Origin: CAWFXC01 sp963819735
GTDB lineage: Bacteria > Actinomycetota > Acidimicrobiia > IMCC26256 > DASPTH01
NCBI GenBank assembly: GCA_963819735.1
Contig: CAWFXC010000004.1
Location: forward strand, 434,001 to 498,000
Reading direction: 5' to 3'
Length of the DNA: 64,000 bases
The position numbers and the translations under genes were made by a program. Each line of letters starts with the position of its first letter. The first letter of the stretch is position 1. The notes beneath the pieces are model-generated. The model was not told where the DNA came from and did no database searches. It was given only the letters and a program-made list of their open reading frames with translations. Shown piece by piece: positions 53,075 through 61,445 of this stretch.

Positions 53075-54307
53075 GTGTCGGGACGAGTCGAGGCGTCACC
53101 TGAGGCCATACTCTCGAGTCTCCATGCGTTGACCGACAACGCGATCGCGACGCTCCGCATCGACGATCTGCTCGACGAACTGTTGAGCAGGGTGCAAGAC
53201 GCGCTCGACGCGGACACCGCCGCCGTCCTGCTACTCGCCCCTGGTGGTGATGAACTCGTCGCGACCGCAGCACGCGGGCTGGAAGAGGAAGTACGCGAAG
53301 GCGTACGCATTCCGATCGGGACTGGTTTCGCCGGCCGGATCGCGGCAAGCAGAGGTCCGATCCGGCTCGATCGCGTCGACGCCACGACCGTCGCCAATCC
53401 GATCCTGTGGGAAAAAGGCATCAAGGTCATGCTCGGCGTCCCACTCCTCAGCACCGACACCCCCCTGGGTGTCCTCCACGTCGGACGACTGGCGAACCGA
53501 CCGTTCACTGATCACGATCTTTCCTTGCTCCAGGTAGCAGCCGACCGCGTCGCGGTCGCGATCCAAAGCCAAACCCTCGCGATCGAACGCGCGGCGGCCC
53601 AACTCTTGGAACGCAGCCTCTTACCGGATCGACTCCCGAGTTATCCAGGACTTGAAATCGCGGCCCGGTACGTCACCGCCCAAGGCGAAGCAATAGGCGG
53701 AGACTGGTACGACGTGTTCACCCTCCCGTCGGGACAGCTGTGGATCGTCGTCGGCGACGTTGCCGGACACGGCATCCAAGCGTCCGTCGTGATGGGACGC
53801 ATCCGCAGCGCGCTACGCGCCTACACGCTGCTCGAGCTTCCCCCCGATGAGGTCTTGCAGCTCGTCGACCGCAAAGTCGACCATTTCGAACTCGGGACCA
53901 TCGCCACCGTCGCATGCACAGTCACCGATCCCCCTTTCGACACCTTGACCATCGCCCTCGCCGGGCATCCACCGCCAGTGATCGCGGCTCCCAACGAACC
54001 TGCGGAGGTCGCAGACATTCGTCCGGGTCCTCCACTCGGCGTCGGATGGGGAAAACGACCGCTCGCAATCACGCGAACGATGACCCCGGGCACCGTCGTT
54101 GTCCTCTACACCGACGGACTCGTCGAACGCCGCAGTGAATCCATCACCGTGGGCATCGAACGTCTCCGCGCGGCCATCTCACCCGCTCACCCCCGCGACG
54201 TGGCTGCCAAGCTCATGCACCAACTCGTCGGCGGAACCATCGCCCGCGACGACATCGCCTTGGTCGTATTGCGACGGGTCGCCCTCGATGAACGTCAGAC
54301 CTCCTAG
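53075..54307 (+). CDS. GAF-domain PP2C (SpoIIE/RsbU-type) phosphatase
   Basis: 410 residues from a GTG. Residues about 15-170 are a GAF sensor domain (I-P-I-G-T-G-F-A-G-R-I-A is its hallmark), residues about 195-405 a SpoIIE phosphatase with metal ligands in G-G-D-W-Y-D (209-213), G-D-V-A-G-H-G (227-233) and Y-T-D-G-L-V-E, and D-D-I-A-L-V-V at the end. Such enzymes dephosphorylate STAS antagonists and so free a sigma factor from its RsbW-type kinase. Several STAS and RsbW-type genes lie within 10 kb. No transmembrane part: cytoplasmic, with a small-molecule or redox signal sensed by GAF. Confidence 0.93.
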   Translation: MSGRVEASPEAILSSLHALTDNAIATLRIDDLLDELLSRVQDALDADTAAVLLLAPGGDELVATAARGLEEEVREGVRIPIGTGFAGRIAASRGPIRLDRVDATTVANPILWEKGIKVMLGVPLLSTDTPLGVLHVGRLANRPFTDHDLSLLQVAADRVAVAIQSQTLAIERAAAQLLERSLLPDRLPSYPGLEIAARYVTAQGEAIGGDWYDVFTLPSGQLWIVVGDVAGHGIQASVVMGRIRSALRAYTLLELPPDEVLQLVDRKVDHFELGTIATVACTVTDPPFDTLTIALAGHPPPVIAAPNEPAEVADIRPGPPLGVGWGKRPLAITRTMTPGTVVVLYTDGLVERRSESITVGIERLRAAISPAHPRDVAAKLMHQLVGGTIARDDIALVVLRRVALDERQTS

Positions 54308-54446
54308 CAAGCCGTCCCGCACAGGGGCGCCCTTCAGGGCTATCTCGTTGCGACAGTGCCCCCGGTTCGCGGAGACGGCGCATCGCGAAGACAGGTCGTC
54401 GTAAACAAGCGAAGCAAAATCGAGCCGCTGGTTGCAGCCCGTCCGA

Positions 54447-54809
54447 CTACCACCGGGCCACCAAATCCTCAACGCTCACAATTCCGACGGGGCGGCCATA
54501 GTCGAGGATCACAACACGGCGCGCACCTCGCGCCAGCATGCGAGCGGCTGCCATCTCGACCGGGCTTTCGGGTGTCACACTTGCCGGCGCTTCCCGCACG
54601 GCGTCTTTAACCGCGGTCGAGTCCAACAAATCAGGGGCGACCGCGGCTATATCCCCAGTCGAGACGATGCCAACCAACTTCGCGTCGTCGAGGACGATTA
54701 CCTCGTCGACATGTTCGGCGCGCATCCGAGTCGCCGCATCCCGCAACGTCGTCGAGGCAGTAACGACCACTGAACTGGGCTTCATGACATCCCGCGCTTG
54801 ACGAGCCAT
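54447..54809 (-). CDS. CBS-domain pair protein
   Basis: 120 residues made of two CBS motifs: A-R-D-V-M-K-P-S-S-V-V-V with V-G-I-V-S-T-G-D-I-A, and V-T-P-E-S-P-V-E-M-A-A with P-V-G-I-V-S-V-E-D-L-V. A single Bateman module binds adenine nucleotides. The ATG at 54809 follows AAAAGGGTGACGGC. About 38 bases upstream on the same strand is GTTG-N16-GGGTAA, one mismatch from the stress promoter form. A duplicated scrap of this gene lies further upstream. Confidence 0.87.
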   Translation of the reverse strand: MARQARDVMKPSSVVVTASTTLRDAATRMRAEHVDEVIVLDDAKLVGIVSTGDIAAVAPDLLDSTAVKDAVREAPASVTPESPVEMAAARMLARGARRVVILDYGRPVGIVSVEDLVARW

Positions 54810-54868
54810 GCCGTCACCCTTTTCTAGTCCGACCACTCAAGACTCCTTACCCTCGACGCGCTCTTCCG

Positions 54869-54907
54869 CAACACGGCGCACCTCGCGCCAGCATGCGAGC
54901 GGCTGCC
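54869..54907 (-). repeat. Duplicated fragment of the CBS gene
   Basis: These 39 bases repeat 54512-54552 inside the CBS gene, differing only by a missing 2-base GC step. In the gene they encode A-A-A-R-M-L-A-R-G-A-R. The copy lies just upstream of the gene's own promoter region and in the same orientation, so it is a local duplication or the scrap of a second CBS gene. Confidence 0.7.
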
Positions 54908-54919
54908 GCCGTAGCTCAG

Positions 54920-55081
54920 CTATTTGGCCCCACCCGCGTCTCCCGGCACCCGTTCATGAACGCTGCACCTGTCGGTGCTGTTGTACCGACTGAGTACGGT
55001 TCCGCATTCTTTCTCAGCGCATATCCGCTCCGCGCTCTCACTATCGAGGCGCGTGCTTGACGGCCGGCCGTACGGGCTCAC
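54920..55081 (-). CDS. Small zinc-binding protein
   Basis: About 53 residues from a GTG. The C-terminal part reads R-I-C-A-E-K-E-C-G-T-V-L-S-R-Y-N-S-T-D-R-C-S-V-H, a compact C-x4-C...C-x2-H zinc site seen in small actinobacterial proteins. Function unknown; DNA or protein binding is possible. The start is uncertain (an ATG at 55135 adds 18 residues). Confidence 0.55.
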   Translation of the reverse strand: MSPYGRPSSTRLDSESAERICAEKECGTVLSRYNSTDRCSVHERVPGDAGGAK

Positions 55082-55204
55082 GTCCCGACCCGTACTTCCA
55101 GCACGGCCAGACAGGTTCCTGCGAGGCGCGGCCACACCGCCAACATTCCCCCGCTCCGCGATCGTTCACACCTCCGCCTGAGTTACCGGCCGCGGTGACG
55201 GTGA

Positions 55205-55236
55205 GAGCCCCCGCGCACCTGGGAAGACAGGGGCTC
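55205..55236. terminator. Hairpin in spacer
   Basis: GAGCCCC and GGGGCTC form a 7-bp stem with an 18-base loop between the zinc-protein and small membrane-protein genes. It could terminate the minus-strand transcript coming from 55358. Confidence 0.35.
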
Positions 55237-55357
55237 CCACCAGAGCCTCGAAACCACCGTCCACGGCCGGACGCGGCTGACTGATCGAGGCGATCGGATC
55301 CCTTACCCCCGTTGACTCCACCAAAACTGGTTTCGAAAATGTTGGTGGCTTAAGCAG

Positions 55358-55531
55358 TTAGGCCGAATGTTTCTGGATTGGGACTCCAGCAACAGGAGAG
55401 GGGCCTGCGAGTGGGGCGCTTGAGTTGATCGGGTGTCGGTCGTTGTCTTTGGCGCGGCGCCGCTGCGAGATGGCGAAGACGATTGCGTCGATGACCGCGA
55501 GGGCGAGCAGGATGCCTAAACCGATGTACAT
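55358..55531 (-). CDS. Small single-pass membrane protein
   Basis: 57 residues. One N-terminal helix, M-Y-I-G-L-G-I-L-L-A-L-A-V-I-D-A-I-V-F-A, is followed by Q-R-R-R-A-K and a polar tail, the usual inside-positive arrangement. AAGGGGCGTC precedes the ATG. Unrecognised family. Confidence 0.6.
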   Translation of the reverse strand: MYIGLGILLALAVIDAIVFAISQRRRAKDNDRHPINSSAPLAGPSPVAGVPIQKHSA

Positions 55532-56195
55532 GACGCCCCTTGCAGGCCCGGTCTGCCGAGAACATCCCTGACCGGAACTTCGACTTCTATGGCATCACCG
55601 CGTCAACCTTTAGCCCGAGGGCTTCTTGTTTACGGGCACTGCCTCCCGGATACGACAAGGTCGGCGGATTCTTCTCCGCTCTACAACAACTGGCGGGACC
55701 CCAACCCTTTGCCCTCCCAACTTTGGGTTGGGGTTTCGTCGCGAACGCGCCGAAACGGCGCAGGAAATTCGGACGAGGCGGTGCGGGAAAGGGGACGGAG
55801 GCCCAGCTGACCGATCCGGCGGAGCAGTCAGGGACCTCCGTCAACGCCTAAGAACCCCCGTGGTTCGGCTCGCTCGCGACGACTGGCCCGGAGATTCAAT
55901 CGGTCTCGCCGCTACGTGTATCCGCCGCCGCTGTGAATGCCTCCGTCTTCGCGGCTCCATCGTGGCAATCGCAGCATCCACAGATGACAACGATCGGTGT
56001 CGTGTGCATCGACCCGCCAACACCGAATCCCCATCAGCCACCTCACGGTCTTCTCGACACTTCTCACGGGACGCCTCTCAGCCTGGCGTCGGACCGCTGA
56101 TGATGGCCCCCACACCGCGCCGCGGCGAAGGGCCCTCGGCCCCGACCCCGCGGTGCCGTCGCGGTGTACCACGCTGACCGGCTGCTAGAGCCGCG
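55532..56195. other. Structured spacer without a recognised gene
   Basis: No frame is convincing. At 55698-55734 ACCCCAACCC and GGGTTGGGGT form a 10-bp stem with a 17-base loop, and CGCCGAAACGGCG follows at about 55748, so the stretch 55690-55765 may fold as an RNA. One plus frame here reads L-G-W-G-F-V-A-N-A-P-K-R-R-R-K-F-G-R without a start signal. Confidence 0.35.
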
Positions 56196-56519
56196 TCATT
56201 GCGGCGCGTCGGTTCCTGCTAACAGATGATCCAGTCCTGAGATTTGGAAGAGGCGCTGGGCCCAGGGTGTGGCGTTGACCACGATCAAGTGGTCGCCGTT
56301 CTGTTCGGCACGCTCAGACGCGTGCGCCAGAAGACCCAGGCCAGTCGCGTCCACGAACGTGAGGTCAGCGAAATCCACAACGATCTCGCTGTTCGCCTGG
56401 CTCAGCGCGTCCGCGAACGCCGGTGCCGTCGCGACGTCCAACTCGCCGCGGAGCCGAACGAACATCCGGTGGCCATGGCGCTCGACACCAATCGACAACT
56501 GCTCACGATCATCAAGCAT
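56196..56519 (-). CDS. STAS-domain anti-sigma factor antagonist
   Basis: 107 residues of a RsbV/SpoIIAA-type STAS domain: V-R-L-R-G-E-L-D-V-A-T-A-P-A-F and I-V-V-D-F-A-D-L-T-F-V-D-A-T-G-L-G-L-L. The phosphorylation loop is D-A-T-G, offering Thr rather than Ser. Its partner should be the RsbW-type kinase encoded just upstream on the same strand (gap 56 bases). GAGGTGGGATC precedes the ATG at 56519. Confidence 0.88.
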   Translation of the reverse strand: MLDDREQLSIGVERHGHRMFVRLRGELDVATAPAFADALSQANSEIVVDFADLTFVDATGLGLLAHASERAEQNGDHLIVVNATPWAQRLFQISGLDHLLAGTDAPQ

Positions 56520-56575
56520 GATCCCACCTCGCCGTTTGTTCTCCTCGCTCTCCGCCTGAACGATGGGCTGAAAAT

Positions 56576-56959
56576 TTATGCTCCCTGCACAGCGTCGGCG
56601 CCAGAGGCCGGGACTTCGAACCACACAACCTTCGCGTCTCGGAACGATTCGGCGCCCCAATCGGCTGACAGCTCCTTCACCAAGTGAAGTCCGCGTCCTC
56701 CCTGCGCCGATGGTTCACGCATCGCCAATAACAGCTCCGGTTCACTGTTGATGACTTCGACCCGCACCTTCGTCGCATCGGTGCGTAGCCGCACACGAAA
56801 GTCGCTCTCGGCGTGGAGCACGGCATTGGTGGCCAGTTCGCTCGTCAGCAAACGAACCAGCTCGGCATCGGCGGCTGTATCGGCCAGCGCATCAACGACA
56901 AACGCCCGAGCCCGACCGACGCTCGCCGGATCAACTGGGAAACGTCGCTCGACTTCCAT
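56576..56959 (-). CDS. RsbW-type anti-sigma factor kinase
   Basis: 127 residues with the HATPase fold: N-box E-L-A-T-N-A-V-L-H-A (Mg-ATP binding), and the G boxes around G-G-R-G-L-H-L-V-K-E-L-S-A-D-W-G. Kinases of this family bind a sigma factor and phosphorylate a STAS antagonist. The ATG at 56959 overlaps the preceding frame's stop as TGATG and yields the family length. Confidence 0.9.
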   Translation of the reverse strand: MEVERRFPVDPASVGRARAFVVDALADTAADAELVRLLTSELATNAVLHAESDFRVRLRTDATKVRVEVINSEPELLLAMREPSAQGGRGLHLVKELSADWGAESFRDAKVVWFEVPASGADAVQGA

Positions 56960-57204
56960 CACAACCACCACCCCGGACAAGTTCCCAATCCCAGGCCGGT
57001 ACCAAAAACCCACCTCAGCTTTCCCAGAAGCTCGCAGATCCATGCGCCGAGACTTCGCCCAACCGGAGATGTCAGCCTCAGAGGGAGAGGACGTGCCTCT
57101 TCGTCGACGCTGGCGATTTGCGCCCGATCCTGAGCGCCGCCCGGGCAGTCGTCAACGAAGCCCGGAAGCAGTTGCGGTAGCTCCGTCACGAGGTGCCCAG
57201 ACAT
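56959..57204 (-). CDS. Uncertain small open frame between stress genes
   Basis: 81 residues, unrecognised, helical at the start (M-S-G-H-L-V-T-E-L-P-Q-L-L) and tryptophan-rich at the end. Both ends overlap neighbours as TGATG, which argues for translation in a coupled chain. The composition is only moderately protein-like, so it may be a leader or no gene. Confidence 0.35.
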   Translation of the reverse strand: MSGHLVTELPQLLPGFVDDCPGGAQDRAQIASVDEEARPLPLRLTSPVGRSLGAWICELLGKLRWVFGTGLGLGTCPGWWL

Positions 57205-57548
57205 CAGTCAGTTCTCCCGACACCCCTGTTTGGATCGTTACGCCGCCGGTCGGCCTGGAGCGCCGCCACCATGTCAATCACCATAGGATCGGCTGGTTGC
57301 GCGGTCGTTCCGTTCTCGACCGCATCGACACCAACATCGGCACGGTTTTCGACGGGCTGCGTGGTGAGCGCGCGGATCACGGCGAGAACCTCTTGCTGGG
57401 TGCGCGAATACCGCTGGTGATGGTTTTCGCGGTAGAGGATTTCGCGGCGGCTCAACGTGAGGAGTTCGAACGCGCCCTCCGTTGTGATGACGCCGGCGTC
57501 TCGGCCGACGAGAAACGCCGCGGGTGATTGGGTGTCAGGCGTCGGCAC
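57204..57548 (-). CDS. Hypothetical helical protein upstream of RsbW-type kinase
   Basis: Up to 114 residues. A-F-L-V-G-R-D-A-G-V-I-T-T-E-G-A-F-E-L-L-T, then S-R-T-Q-Q-E-V-L-A-V-I-R-A-L and M-V-I-D-M-V-A-A-L show good codon usage and helical pattern. It is not recognised; a regulatory ANTAR- or wHTH-like role would suit its place. The stop forms TGATG with the following frame. Confidence 0.5.
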   Translation of the reverse strand: MPTPDTQSPAAFLVGRDAGVITTEGAFELLTLSRREILYRENHHQRYSRTQQEVLAVIRALTTQPVENRADVGVDAVENGTTAQPADPMVIDMVAALQADRRRNDPNRGVGRTD

Positions 57549-57685
57549 GATGGCCCCAATGGAGTTCTGGCCGACGCCCGCACCATCCGCATTCGCGTTC
57601 GTTTGACGAGCTCGGCGTGAAAGTGTGCCGCGAGCGCCGACGCGGCGCCGTCACGCGGTACCTGCGATCGCTGACGGTGCGTATG

Positions 57686-57710
57686 GTTTGTCCAGAACGA
57701 CCCCGGGTAG
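57686..57710 (+). promoter_or_regulatory. Sigma-B-type promoter (GTTT-N15-GGGTA)
   Basis: GTTT, 15 bases, GGGTAG. The LEA-like gene starts 31 bases downstream with CCCAGGAGG as ribosome site, so the leader would be about 25 bases. It is one of three sites with a perfect GTTT. Confidence 0.6.
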
Positions 57711-57740
57711 GACACTGCCTCCCACCCAGGAGGCCCACCA

Positions 57741-58082
57741 ATGATTCGAATGCTCATCAGGCTCGTAGTGCTCGCATTCGCGGCGCTGGGAGCTAAGACG
57801 CTGTACGACAAGCTGGCTCCCCACACCGACGAACTCAAGACCACAGGCTCCGACTTCATCGACCGCGCCGGGTCCGCCGCCCGTGACGTCGGTACCACCG
57901 TCTCCGAAGCCGCCCAGAAGGTTGCGGCCACGGCGAAGGACAGCGCGAGCGACGTAAAGGCCACGGCCCAGCACAAGGCAGCGGAGGTGAAGGACGCGGC
58001 AAGCGATGCAGTCGACAAGGCCTCGAGTCAGCTCGAGCCCGAAACAGCAACCGCAGGGGGCGGCAACTCCCAATCGTCGTAA
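57741..58082 (+). CDS. LEA-like/apolipoprotein-like stress protein
   Basis: 113 residues. An N-terminal hydrophobic helix (M-I-R-M-L-I-R-L-V-V-L-A-F-A-A-L-G-A) anchors a long amphipathic region of 11-residue-type repeats rich in A, K, D, E and T (A-A-Q-K-V-A-A-T-A-K-D-S-A-S-D-V-K and A-E-V-K-D-A-A-S-D-A-V-D-K). This is the look of late-embryogenesis-abundant proteins, which protect membranes during desiccation. Strong AGGAGG site, a stress promoter upstream, and a 40-residue partner gene 33 bases downstream. Confidence 0.75.
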   Translation: MIRMLIRLVVLAFAALGAKTLYDKLAPHTDELKTTGSDFIDRAGSAARDVGTTVSEAAQKVAATAKDSASDVKATAQHKAAEVKDAASDAVDKASSQLEPETATAGGGNSQSS

Positions 58083-58115
58083 CAAGGCCACCGGATCGCG
58101 CCGAGGAGGGCATCC

Positions 58116-58238
58116 ATGAAGAACCTCAAGCGAACTGTCGTCCGCTGGGCGCTGGTCGGTCTCGCGACGATGGGCGCCAAGAAACTCGCCGAGCGACTCG
58201 CCGCGGAGAAGGACGCGACGACGCCCTCGAGTGTCTGA
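58116..58238 (+). CDS. 40-residue basic membrane-associated protein
   Basis: 40 residues: K-N-L-K-R-T-V-V-R-W-A-L-V-G-L-A-T-M-G-A then K-K-L-A-E-R-L-A-A-E-K-D-A. The start (G-A-K-K-L at the end of the helix) mirrors the N-terminus of the LEA-like protein (G-A-K-T-L-Y-D-K-L), so it may be a short paralogue. GAGGAGGGCATCC precedes the ATG. Confidence 0.6.
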   Translation: MKNLKRTVVRWALVGLATMGAKKLAERLAAEKDATTPSSV

Positions 58239-58252
58239 CTCGCAGCGGCGCT

Positions 58253-58440
58253 TCATGCCGCGTCGTCTCGTCCATCCGGTTCGGGCGTCAAACGTACGGC
58301 AGGCGATGCGAAAAGGAGTTCACTGCGTCCGCAGTACGCACAGACCTTGAGTGGTTGTGGCCGTCGAACCGTGCCTCGCGGCAGTACACGTTGCAGTGCG
58401 CGCAGACCGGACCTGTCTTCCGACCGGCCCTTCTTGCCAC
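58253..58440 (-). pseudogene. Zinc-ribbon protein remnant with a frameshift
   Basis: In one frame V-C-A-H-C-N-V-Y-C-R-E-A-R-F-D-G-H-N-H, in the next V-C-A-Y-C-G-R-S-E-L-L-F-A-S. Joined they give two C-x2-C pairs about 20 residues apart, as in a zinc ribbon, and a natural end. The start is not clear. Confidence 0.35.
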
Positions 58441-58493
58441 GATGTGCGCGACTGCGAGCTCCAACGCCCAGCGACAATCTGACTCTTATCGTC

Positions 58494-58921
58494 GTCACCG
58501 ATCCGTTTGTCGCCCACGAGATAGTTGAGCTCTCGGTCCAGACTCTCTTCAATTCGGCGATCGCTCGTCGCCGACCTGCTGGCACGGTGGTGGTTCACTC
58601 CGACCGGGGCGGGCAATTTCGATCCCGAGCCTTCCGGGCTGCCCTGAAGGCGAACAAGCTCACGGGATCGATGGCCGCGTCGCTGCTGCGGCAGACAACC
58701 TCGCGATGGAATCGTTCTACGCGCTCTTGCAGAAGAACGTCCTCAACCGTCGGCCGCGCTGGCGAACCCGCGACGAACTCACTTCCGAGATCATCATCTG
58801 GATCGAACACACCTACCACCATCGCCGCCGTCAACGCGCGCTCGGGAAGCTCACCCCCGTCGCCTACGAGCTCACCTTCGTCCCACCACCATGCCTCGAA
58901 GACAACGAGCGGGCAGCATGA
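58494..58921 (+). mobile_element. IS3-family transposase (integrase core) remnant
   Basis: The DDE core is visible as A-R-R-R-P-A-G-T-V-V-V-H-S-D-R-G-G-Q-F and R-A-L-K-A-N-K-L-T-G-S-M; then a frameshift near 58690, and M-E-S-F-Y-A-L-L-Q-K-N-V-L, W-I-E-H-T-Y-H-H-R-R-R-Q-R-A-L-G closes the protein. The first catalytic Asp region and OrfA are missing. An inactive relic. Confidence 0.75.
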
Positions 58922-58929
58922 TCACTCAC

Positions 58930-59133
58930 AACCACCGTCAACCGAACGTGCAGCAGTCCAACCTCGTCGAACGATGGTTCGCTGAGCTCACCACAAAACG
59001 GTTGCGCCCGGCACCCATCACTCCGTCCGCGATCTTGTCGCGTCGATCCGCACCTGGATCATCAACAAATCACCGACGAGATCCTCGACAGCCTCGCCAA
59101 TTGCTGCAACCGAATCTCCGACTCGGGCACTAG
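58930..59133 (+). mobile_element. IS630-family transposase tail remnant
   Basis: L-V-E-R-W-F-A-E-L-T-T-K-R-L-R, then in another frame S-V-R-D-L-V-A-S-I-R-T-W-I, then D-E-I-L-D-S-L-A-N-C-C-N-R-I-S-D-S-G-H and a stop: the last third of an IS630 transposase with two frameshifts and a small deletion. It follows the IS3 relic directly, so one element inserted next to or into the other. Confidence 0.7.
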
Positions 59134-59198
59134 GTGTATTCGGACGGCGTGCACTGCCTGCTCTTCGGGACACATCGCCTAGTTGTAGTCACGCAAAG

Positions 59199-60722
59199 TC
59201 ACTCAATCGCTCGTCGGTACGCGTGCCGCGCTTGTTCCCATATCGGTGGCCATTTGTCCCGCAGCGCGCGTCGGTCTGTCGCGAATGACTGCGCGAGCGC
59301 ACCGCACACAAAGGCGGTGGCGACATCACCGATCGCCGTGGCGTTCCGATCGAGCCACTCGGCCGCGATCACAGCGTCTTGGTGGTCACCGAGCACGTCT
59401 TGGAGTTCGGCGAGGCGCTTCGCGGCCCGGCGAGCGGACTTGTCCAGCAGCGGCGCCATGGCCTCGAGGGCATAACGGGCATGCTTGGCTCGCTTGCGCG
59501 CCTCGTGTAGGTCCGCATCGGTAGGTTGGGGAGGCAGTCGCCGGATCTGTTGACGTAGCCGCTTCCACGGCTTGGCCAGCAACTGCTCCGCTGCCCGGTC
59601 GAGCGATTCCGCCGCGGCGTCCTCGGATTCTCGGAGATGAGGTCGGTGTACGCCCTCGATGAGTCGGTCGAGCAGGGCCGCGTAGCGCGTCGAGCCCATC
59701 GCCGCGAGCAGCGTCTCCAGCGCGTCGGCGCGCTCTGCGTGGATTGCCGAGAATAGGTGTGCTGCCTGGTGCCGCTTCTCGGGCGCGAGAGCTTCGGAGT
59801 GGGTCCGCAATAACTCGGCGAGGACGTCGGCGTCGCGCACGCGACCGAGCAGGGTTCCAATCCAGCGCAGCTCATCGCGTAGAGGTTCGCTCCATGCGGA
59901 ATCGAGCACCGGCCTAAGGGTGCGGAGGTCGGCGCGCAGCCGCCGCGTCGCGACTCGCGCCTGATGCACGCCCTCCGGGTCCTCGCCAGCTCGCACGACT
60001 GGATCGTGCAGCACCAACCTTCGAGCACCGTGTAGCAGGCAGGCACGGGCGAGGTCCTCGACCGTGGCGCCCTCACCTAAGGGCGCGTCAGTCGGCAGGT
60101 CTGGCGGCATCTGGGCCGCCTCGCCGAGCACACGACTGACCTTCGAGCGATTCTCGTCAGGCTCTGCGCCGGCATCGCGCAGCCGTTGCAACACCTTCGC
60201 CACCGTCTTTGCCCGCGCATCGTCGGCAACCTCGAACTCCACCTCGTGGAACTGCACTCCTGCGCCGAGCGGCGCCGCCGACACCGACCCGGACCCGGCG
60301 ATGCCGAGCACGTCATCATCGTCGAGCTCCCCGACCAGGCGACCGTGCGCATCGATGAGACGCGCCCGTCGGCGGTGCGTCCGGATCCGAGCCACCGGCC
60401 GCAACCGCTCTGCACGGGTCAGCGCACGCACAAAGCCGGCCGCCGCCTCGGGCGGTTCCTCGCCCTCCTCGCCGCCGAACGACAGCTCCTCACGAGCGAG
60501 TTCCGAACCGGAAGTCACGGGAAGCTTCACCGTCCACCCGTCGTCGGACCGGTAGCGCAGGCTCGCCCCAGCCCTGGTCAAACGCAGATCTTCGGTATCG
60601 AAGTACACGGCATCCTGGTCGATCGTGTCGATCGACACGTCCCCGAGCCCTTCGAGCAATTTGTCCGGAGGCGGCAAGCCTCGACGACCAGCCACGATGA
60701 ACTTCGCTTCGCGTTCAACCAT
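59199..60722 (-). CDS. CYTH-CHAD domain protein
   Basis: 507 residues. The CYTH domain (about 1-205) starts V-E-R-E-A-K-F, the E-x-E-x-K signature of triphosphate tunnel enzymes, and has R-Y-R-S-D-D-G-W-T-V-K-L-P and E-V-E-F-E-V. The CHAD domain (about 225-505) has G-V-H-Q-A-R-V-A-T-R-R-L-R and L-H-E-A-R-K-R-A-K-H-A-R-Y with all typical histidines. Bacterial CYTH-CHAD proteins are linked to polyphosphate binding or hydrolysis. The ATG at 60722 begins right at the signature; the GGGTAC promoter upstream would make the transcript almost leaderless. Confidence 0.92.
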   Translation of the reverse strand: MVEREAKFIVAGRRGLPPPDKLLEGLGDVSIDTIDQDAVYFDTEDLRLTRAGASLRYRSDDGWTVKLPVTSGSELAREELSFGGEEGEEPPEAAAGFVRALTRAERLRPVARIRTHRRRARLIDAHGRLVGELDDDDVLGIAGSGSVSAAPLGAGVQFHEVEFEVADDARAKTVAKVLQRLRDAGAEPDENRSKVSRVLGEAAQMPPDLPTDAPLGEGATVEDLARACLLHGARRLVLHDPVVRAGEDPEGVHQARVATRRLRADLRTLRPVLDSAWSEPLRDELRWIGTLLGRVRDADVLAELLRTHSEALAPEKRHQAAHLFSAIHAERADALETLLAAMGSTRYAALLDRLIEGVHRPHLRESEDAAAESLDRAAEQLLAKPWKRLRQQIRRLPPQPTDADLHEARKRAKHARYALEAMAPLLDKSARRAAKRLAELQDVLGDHQDAVIAAEWLDRNATAIGDVATAFVCGALAQSFATDRRALRDKWPPIWEQARHAYRRAIE

Positions 60723-60731
60723 GCCCCGTAC

Positions 60732-60757
60732 GTACCCGCGGTGCCTTCCCGGCAATC
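60732..60757 (-). promoter_or_regulatory. Possible sigma-B-type promoter (GATT-N16-GGGTAC)
   Basis: The site fits GNNT-N16-GGGTAC on the minus strand and ends about 10 bases before the CYTH-CHAD start, giving a leader of only a few bases. Near-leaderless transcripts are common in actinobacteria, but the GNNT half is permissive. Confidence 0.35.
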
Positions 60758-61445
60758 GTCGTGAAGCCGCCCCGTCACCACCGATGGGTCACCGCGAACG
60801 GCACCCCCGATACAAGAGAACCGAAGTCAACGAGCGAGATCCGGGACGGGTCCTGAATGATGCGCGAGCGCTCGCGCCGAAACCCACCCACCACCTGGAG
60901 GGGGAGTGCAGCGGCGTTCCACCTCGATCGGCTTTCAGTGCATCATCAGGCATGGCCCCCGTTATCGTCGAGACCTAGTGGCTGAGATCGCGTTCATCCC
61001 CTCGGAGCTAAATGCTGCGGAAACTGCTTCGGAGCGTGAACGATGAGCGCGTCGCAGCCGCCTCGCACCGCTGCCCTGGGCCGAGTAACTCGAACTGTTC
61101 GCACGCGACCGGACGGGATGGCTGGAGCCTGAGTGAAGGAAAGGCACCCGCAGAACGTCCTGCGACCGGGCTCTGCGAATCCGCGAAGCGTAAGGACACT
61201 GTGGAGGCTACGCAGCTCGATGTCGCACCCCACTGGCAAGGGGGCGCCGTGGAAGAGCAAAGATCCCTACCGGGCTCTTCTCCGCAGCGGGCGGAGCGCA
61301 GGCACGCGCTCACTGTCAGAGGCGGCGAGTCGGAGGCGGGCCCGTGCCCTCTTGTTGAGCGCATGGGGAAGTCGTACAATCGTGTCGCTCAAGCAGTCGG
61401 GCGGAGTTGTTTTCCGTGGAGTGAGTTGATCCCTGGGAGGCAGCA
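60758..61445. other. Spacer without a recognised gene
   Basis: About 690 bases between the divergent CYTH-CHAD and STAS genes. Frames on both strands are open in places but lack ribosome sites and resemblance to known families. The last bases supply the GGGAGG site of the STAS gene. Confidence 0.4.
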
